Part shown: piece by piece, positions 59,710 to 64,000 of the stretch
How the letters are laid out: the number at the start of each line of letters is the position of its first letter
How positions within the stretch are numbered: position 1 is the first letter of the stretch
Assembly (NCBI GenBank): GCA_905221605.1
Contig: CAJNDS010000435.1
Location: 805,730-869,729 of the forward strand
Length of the DNA: 64,000 bases
From: Symbiodinium natans
Lineage: Eukaryota > Sar > Dinophyceae > Suessiales > Symbiodiniaceae
Reading direction: 5' to 3'
Position numbers and translations under genes: made by a program
Notes under the pieces: model-generated
Told to the model about the DNA's origin: nothing
Seen by the model: the letters and a program-made list of their open reading frames with translations, nothing else
Databases searched by the model: none

Positions 59710-59813
59710 GGTTGCTAAACCTCGACAATCGATGGGGGGCCCCAGGCATGTTGTGCAACTTTCAACGAAGACAGGGCTTTGTCAGCCGCTCACATGTTTC
59801 CAGGTTTTGGGGG
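59710..59813 (+). CDS. candidate exon
   Basis: Preceded by gttgttctctatctgtag, followed by TTCCAG|GTTTTG. Open frame VAKPRQSMGGPRHVVQLSTK then TGLCQPLTCFQ. Confidence 0.45.
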
Positions 59814-59925
59814 CTTTCCCTTCCAAACCTTCCCTGAAAACAACCCCTCAAATTCCCGCCCGTAGACCTTGTATCCACAGGATGTACCCTGAATCGCAAG
59901 AATAGAAAAAGCATGTTTTTTGCAG

Positions 59926-60102
59926 CTGCTGGTTAACTCTGTATTATGTACCCCAGAAACGCTTGAAGCCCGTTCATCCTATAAGCCCGATGCTCCGAAA
60001 CACTCCCTAGACACTAAGTTAACTACACTCCTTTTCGGCTCTCTAAGCGATGGTTCGCCTTGTCTTCTGGGGGCACCCTTGAAATCACAGGGTCCGTATT
60101 GA
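59926..60102 (+). CDS. candidate terminal exon, 58 codons
   Basis: Preceded by gcatgttttttgcag. Open frame LLVNSVLCTPETLEARSSYK, PDAPKHSLDTKLTTLLFGSL, SDGSPCLLGAPLKSQGPY, TGA. Confidence 0.45.
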   Translation: MLVNSVLCTPETLEARSSYKPDAPKHSLDTKLTTLLFGSLSDGSPCLLGAPLKSQGPY

Positions 60103-60249
60103 AACAGGGTCCCCAAAAGGGCACTACTGTGGATTGAGCATATGCCTATTTTGGATCAGAGCTCCGGGCTTTTCAGGGATTGCAAGCCCAAGCTACACTT
60201 ATAACTCAATCCAGGACCCTGAGTTTAAATTATATCTCTACCCAGAGCT

Positions 60250-60377
60250 ACTTGGAGGTTCAGGAGTACTTATATAAGTAGGGTTATAATAAGCACCCTA
60301 AAAAAAGGTTACAACCAGCTACAGTTCTACGCACCCTACCTGCAACCCTACTTTTAAGTACCCATGAGCCTCCAAGT
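60250..60377. mobile_element. MITE-like element, family G
   Basis: Left acttggaggttcaggagtac, right the complement of ACTTGGAGGCTCATGGGTAC; the match continues through ttaaaagtagggtt. About 128 bp. Half copies at 61610-61645 and 39489-39527. Confidence 0.8.
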
Positions 60378-60401
60378 CCCTGTAGGGCAAATTCGGGGCA
60401 G

Positions 60402-60483
60402 TCCGAGGATGTCTCCGTATGAGTTTGAGACCAGCATTCAGAAGCACTGCGACTGGTCGGGCGAGAGGAACCTCGGGGCTTAG
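60402..60483 (+). CDS. candidate exon ending in a stop
   Basis: Just downstream of element G, after aaattcggggcag. Open frame PRMSPYEFETSIQKHCDWSG then ERNLGA and TAG. Confidence 0.45.
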
Positions 60484-60633
60484 GGCCTCGACCCCCAAAG
60501 TCCCCAAACCCAAAAGAGCATAAGGGCCCAGGGTGTAAGGTTCATGTGGTGTTTTAGCCTAAAAAGAAACTAAAGCCAAAAGAGTTACGGCTTCTGCTCC
60601 ATGAGCCTCTAAAGCCCCAAAACCTATATATAT

Positions 60634-60728
60634 ACACACACACGTACACACACCCGCCCACGCACCCACCCACCCACCCACCCATCCACCCACCCACGCA
60701 CGCACGCGCCCACACACACACGCACGCA

Positions 60729-60760
<32 letters not shown>

Positions 60761-61058
60761 CACACAGAGACACAGACACACACACACACACACACACACA
60801 GACACACAGACACACACACACACACCCACACGCACACGCACATGTACATGTACATGCACATGCACATGCACATGCACATGCACATGCACATGCACATGCA
60901 CACGCACACGCACATGTACATGTACACGCACATGTACATGTACATGCACATGCACATGCACATGCACACGCACACGCACATGCACATGCATGCGCGCGCA
61001 CATGCGCACACAAGCGCAAACAAGCGCACACATGCGCACACATGCGCACACATGATTC
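60634..61058. repeat. CA-rich compound microsatellite
   Basis: CACGCACG, CACA, and CACATG/CATGTA hexamers. It produces 130-170-codon low-complexity ORFs on both strands. Confidence 0.95.
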
Positions 61059-61362
61059 GCCCCAGCATGTGCACCAAATCCTCAACGCTGAACCTACAAA
61101 CCCCTAAACCATTTACTCCAGAACCCTACACACCTAAAACCCTACACAGCCAGAACCCTAAACAACCCCAAAACTTCGCGGATGCGTTCCCATGCAATTT
61201 ATCAACCCAAGCCTGGCTTCTCAATAGCTTTTGTGAGTGAATAAAGAGGCGATTTCCTGTTGTTTAGGCTTCTTTTTAGCCCCTTTAAACAAAAAAAGGG
61301 TAACCCTGCTGATTCCTAGGTTACTCTTCGGTCTAGGATATCTCCAGCAAGTCACACAGCAG

Positions 61363-61520
61363 TCCGGAGGAGCGAAGTGCGCATTATGTTTTATGGCGAA
61401 GTGGTTGACTCAATCGACATGGACTGCCTGCACCTTCGCAGCACTTGGGCGATTTCCAGCATCCTAATCCTATCCCTAAACGCATATGACCTTCAAAGGC
61501 CCAAACCATGTCTCGATCAG
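61363..61520 (+). CDS. candidate exon, 52 codons, canonical donor
   Basis: Between aagtcacacagcag and CTCGATCAG|GTAAGAAC. Open frame RRSEVRIMFYGEVVDSIDMD, CLHLRSTWAISSILILSLNA, YDLQRPKPCLDQ. One of the best-bounded exons in the window; family not recognised. A second frame is open (MAKWLTQSTWTACTFAA). Confidence 0.55.
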
Positions 61521-61756
61521 GTAAGAACGGAGGTATTGCTTTCGGATTTGCCAAGACCTCAATGTTTCAAGCTCTTAACCTGAGGTGCCCTATAACACAC
61601 TGGAGTCCCTACTTGGAGGCTCATGGGTACTTAGAAGCTACACAAGCGTAGAACCAGTTGTAACTATTCATTGCCCTAGTTATCACCCAACTTCTACCGT
61701 AGGAAAACAAAGCCGCGCGGCCAAGTAAGAGGTCATGGGGGCGAGTTCTGTGTAGA

Positions 61757-61890
61757 CAGGTTGGCAAATTATTGTTGCCCTTGCTGAACCCTTCGTGCTC
61801 AGGACCGTGCAGGAGATGTATGAAGCGTACGCACAAGCAGACCACTGCTTGCACGTGCAGGCTCTGGCTTTCTGGTTGAGGATCTAGAGT
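61757..61890 (+). CDS. candidate exon ending in a stop
   Basis: After cgagttctgtgtag. Open for 44 codons: TGWQIIVALAEPFVLRTVQE, MYEAYAQADHCLHVQALAFW, LRI, TAG. A 155-codon antisense ORF overlaps but has repeat-like composition. Confidence 0.45.
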
Positions 61891-61949
61891 CCAGAGTGTA
61901 GAGTCTGTAGGGTTAGGGATCTGCATTTTCGTGCTTGATGGCTTACCAG

Positions 61950-61991
61950 ACCCTTGCCCCTTCCAATGGGTCCCCTGCAGTATCCTCCAAG
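61950..61991 (+). CDS. candidate short exon with canonical sites
   Basis: Between cttgatggcttaccag and TCCAAG|GTAAGG. Exactly 14 codons: TLAPSNGSPAVSSK. Confidence 0.45.
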
Positions 61992-62183
61992 GTAAGGATC
62001 CTCTCGTAGCTATGAAGGGGCAGCTGGAGTGGTTTAGGTGGGGTTGCAAGCTGTGTTGGGGCCTTGCATTCACCATCTTACCTGCCACTTTGCCGAGTCC
62101 CCGATTTTCCCCATAACTGCCTAAACCCTAAACCCAGAGGCGATTTGGGTTTACGGTTTAGGGTCGCCCCCTGCTGCTAAGCA

Positions 62184-62232
62184 GTCCGATCCTGAATGGC
62201 CTAATTTGGAACAACCTCCGGTAGTTCGCAGT
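62184..62232 (+). CDS. candidate exon
   Basis: After ctgctgctaagcag. Open frame SDPEWPNLEQPPVVRS. Confidence 0.35.
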
Positions 62233-62240
62233 TTTCTTCT

Positions 62241-62375
62241 TCAAACCTTCTACCCTGAAACCCTGAAACCCCCAAACCCTCACATTCTATAACTATAACC
62301 CTAAATCCTTCAAACCTTCTACCCTGAAACCCTGAAACCCTGAAACCTCTAAACCCTGAAACCCTCAAACCCTAA
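62241..62375. repeat. CCCTGAAA-type tandem duplication
   Basis: Two copies of caaaccttctaccctgaaac followed by CCCTGAAA units; a telomere-derived block duplicated at about 68 bp spacing. Confidence 0.75.
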
Positions 62376-62399
62376 CATTCCAAAGCCCTGCCCTTGCAG

Positions 62400-62454
62400 G
62401 TATCTGCACAGCCCCTGGAGCAGAGGCCGCCACGCCTGGTTGACGATCCCTGTA
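62400..62454 (+). CDS. candidate exon
   Basis: After ccctgcccttgcag. Open frame VSAQPLEQRPPRLVDDP. Confidence 0.4.
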
Positions 62455-62977
62455 ATTAGGGGTTAGAAGGGTTTAGGGTTTAGGTGTTTAGGGTTCAGGG
62501 TTTTGGGGTTTATGTGTTTAGGGGTTTAGGCATTCAGGGCCCCTCGTAAGTGCCCTCTCTTATGCCCGAAGCAGGGTCCAGGGTTTGGTAGGCCTTGGGC
62601 TGAGGGGTCTGGACTACGAGCCTTTAGTGTTGAGAGTGCAAGATTTGGGCTTAGGTTTTGGGGTTTGGGGTTTAGGGCTGCCCCGCTACTAGCGACTCCA
62701 CTCCTCAAGCATCAGAGGCCACTGCTGGAAAGGACGCCCTCGCCGAGTGCTCGACCCATGGGGATGCTCGGCTTGTATCCCCAGCTCTTATGAAGGCTAC
62801 GTTTTGGGCTGCAGAGACGTGGGGTTGGAACTTTTTTGGGGTTTGTTAGTTTTGGCTTCGCCCACGTCATTTTCCAGTAGGTGTTGCAGTGCAGCTGGCC
62901 CCTGCCCTGGGGATCGGGGTCTCGTACTGTAATTTGTTGAGAGGTTCAGGTTATTCAAGCCTTGCCGCTGCTTAAGC

Positions 62978-63340
62978 ATGAGAGGCGGCTGGTGGAAAGG
63001 ACGCCTTCGCCAAGTGCTCGAGCCACGGGGATGCTCGGCTATTATCCCCAGCTCGGTGTCTTTTTTTGGGGGTATAAGGCTCATGGCCCTACTAAAGGAA
63101 CACTTGTTTGGAGAGGTTAACACTTGTTTTGCGGGGTTGTCGTCGTTAACGCGGTGGCCCCTCATGCCCCTCTGCACAGAAATTTGCATTCCTCAAGCAT
63201 CAGAGGCCACTGGTAAAACGGTCGCCTTCGCCAAGTGCTCAACCCATGGGGATGCTCGGCTTGTATCCCCAGCTCTGAGTTATGAAGGGTACGGTTTGGG
63301 CTTCAGAGACGTGGGGTTGGAACTTTTTGGGGCTTGCTAG
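62978..63340 (+). CDS. ORF in tandem repeat unit 1
   Basis: A 120-codon ATG ORF: MRGGWWKGRLRQVLEPRGCS ... LMALLKEHLFGEVNTCFAGL ... KTVAFAKCSTHGDARLVSPA. The duplicated block could instead be read as exons (after cctctgcacag: KFAFLKHQRPLVKRSPSPSA). Frame undecided. Confidence 0.3.
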   Translation: MRGGWWKGRLRQVLEPRGCSAIIPSSVSFFGGIRLMALLKEHLFGEVNTCFAGLSSLTRWPLMPLCTEICIPQASEATGKTVAFAKCSTHGDARLVSPALSYEGYGLGFRDVGLELFGAC

Positions 63341-63468
63341 TTTTGGCTTCGCCCACATCATTTTCCAGTAGGTGTTGCAGTGCAGCTGGCCCCTGCCCTG
63401 GGGATCGGGGTCTCGTACTGTAATTTGTTGAGAGGTTCAGGGTATTCAAGCCTTGCCGCTGCTTAAGC

Positions 63469-63831
63469 ATGAGAGGCGGCTGGTGGAAAGGACGCCTTCG
63501 CCAAGTGCTCGAGCCACGGGGATGCTCGGCTATTATCCCCAGCTCGGTGTCTTTTTTTGGGGGTATAAGGCTCATGGCCCTACTAAAGGAACACTTGTTT
63601 GGAGAGGTTAACACTTGTTTTGCAGGGTTGTCGTCGTTAACGCGGTGGCCCCTCATGCCCCTCTGCACAGAAATTTGCATTCCTCAAGCAGCAGAGGCCA
63701 CCGGTAAAACGGTCGCCTTCGCCAAGTGCTCAACCCATGGGGATGCTCGGCTTGTATCCCCAGCTCTGAGTTATGAAGGGTACGGTTTGGGCTTCAGAGA
63801 CGTGGGGTTGGAACTTTTTGGGGCTTGCTAG
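63469..63831 (+). CDS. ORF in tandem repeat unit 2
   Basis: Same 120-codon ORF as in unit 1, with one or two substitutions (QAAEATGK against QASEATGK). Conservation of the open frame over two young copies is not evidence of selection. Confidence 0.3.
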   Translation: MRGGWWKGRLRQVLEPRGCSAIIPSSVSFFGGIRLMALLKEHLFGEVNTCFAGLSSLTRWPLMPLCTEICIPQAAEATGKTVAFAKCSTHGDARLVSPALSYEGYGLGFRDVGLELFGAC

Positions 63832-64000
63832 TTTTGGCTTCGCCCACATCATTTTCCAGTAGGTGTTGCAGTGCAGCTGGCCCCTGCCCTGGGGATCGGG
63901 GTCTCGTACTGTAATTTGTTGAGAGGTTCAGGTTATTCAAGCCTTGCCGCTGCTTAAGCATGAGAGGCGGCTGGTGGAAAGGACGCCTTCGCCAAGTGCT

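Larger units (their letters stand above)
62704..64000. repeat. 491-bp tandem repeat array, open at the window edge
   Basis: 62978-63468 and 63469-63959 are nearly identical; 63960-64000 starts a third unit and 62704-62977 matches the second half of a preceding unit. Each unit holds two diverged half-copies of a 75-bp block (caagcatcagaggccactgg ... gtatccccagct). Unit differences are few, so the array is young. Confidence 0.95.

Noticed and set aside
60554-61240. 130-170-codon ORFs on both strands
   Set aside because: They come from the CA-rich microsatellite; only the last 20 codons (61173-61240) are non-repetitive and too little to call.
61621-62088. 155-codon - strand ORF
   Set aside because: Opposite to two + strand exons with good acceptor or donor sites; composition is Ser/His/Pro-rich without motif.
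1-64000. tRNA, rRNA, CRISPR or bacterial operon features
   Set aside because: I looked for cloverleaf-type B boxes, conserved rRNA segments, regular direct repeats with spacers and Shine-Dalgarno-spaced gene chains; none is evident by eye.
1-64000. A transposase or reverse transcriptase gene driving the small elements
   Set aside because: No DDE, RT or integrase motif seen in any frame; autonomous partners must lie elsewhere.

Overview
Organism. The window looks like nuclear DNA of a eukaryotic alga with a secondary plastid, most likely a dinoflagellate. Four things point there. (1) Plant-type telomere heptamers (TTTAGGG/CCCTAAA), exact and decayed, occur throughout. (2) Coding density is very low. 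(3) The one gene I recognise with confidence, an FKBP-type isomerase at 17607-18428, carries a presequence that reads as ER signal, then plastid transit, then Tat-type thylakoid signal. (4) Short inverted-repeat elements sit where introns would be, with GA-AG or GC-AG ends, as described for dinoflagellate introns and introners. A stramenopile or other red-plastid alga is not excluded. I see no operon, rRNA, tRNA or CRISPR array.

Architecture. The window is a chain of short unique islands, usually 40-200 bp, separated by 0.3-1 kb of telomere-derived spacer. In most places an island has CCCTAAA-type repeats on its left and TTTAGGG-type repeats on its right, so each spacer begins with G-strand repeats and ends with C-strand repeats. 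Read on the + strand this fits exons separated by introns: the repeat supplies a donor-like G|GTTTAGGG, and the acceptor AG follows the CCCTAAA run. I list islands as candidate exons when they have an open + frame, an AG at the left edge and a GT/GC/GA at the right edge. A 60-bp stretch is open in at least one of three frames by chance most of the time, so single calls are weak (confidence mostly 0.2-0.5). I read the + strand more thoroughly than the - strand, so the apparent one-strand layout is partly my bias. RNA data would decide. Product calls other than FKBP are not firm.

Layout. 1-17 kb: many small candidate exons between telomere-like arrays; larger ones at 9356-9480, 13837-13965, 15687-15871 and 16743-16801. 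17.6-18.4 kb: the FKBP gene with an in-frame 120-bp introner-like insertion. 18.7-29.6 kb: further candidate exons (23283-23444, 24179-24349, 26834-26941, 28015-28136), plus a 580-bp CA/GA microsatellite. 30-33 kb: AT-rich island with a ~200-bp degenerate satellite. 33-50 kb: candidate exons including a long one at 34702-34901, RRM-like pieces at 39240 and 46814, and an EF-hand-like piece at 49498. 50-52.6 kb: several candidate exons and a ~1 kb stretch readable in three successive frames, holding a near-perfect 177-bp inverted duplication. 52.7-62.5 kb: more candidate exons, a 122-codon ORF at 56450-56819, a second dispersed copy of the FKBP introner family at 59516-59630, and some of the best splice-site-bounded exons (61363-61520, 61950-61991). 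62.7-64 kb: a 491-bp tandem repeat running off the window.

Mobile component. At least eight families of 65-140-bp elements with terminal inverted repeats (labelled A-H here, plus the FKBP introner family I) are scattered through the spacers. None encodes a transposase here, so all would be non-autonomous. Several show target-site-like direct repeats. Together with the FKBP insertion they suggest a genome where small DNA transposons, and perhaps telomere-repeat blocks, have been turned into introns.
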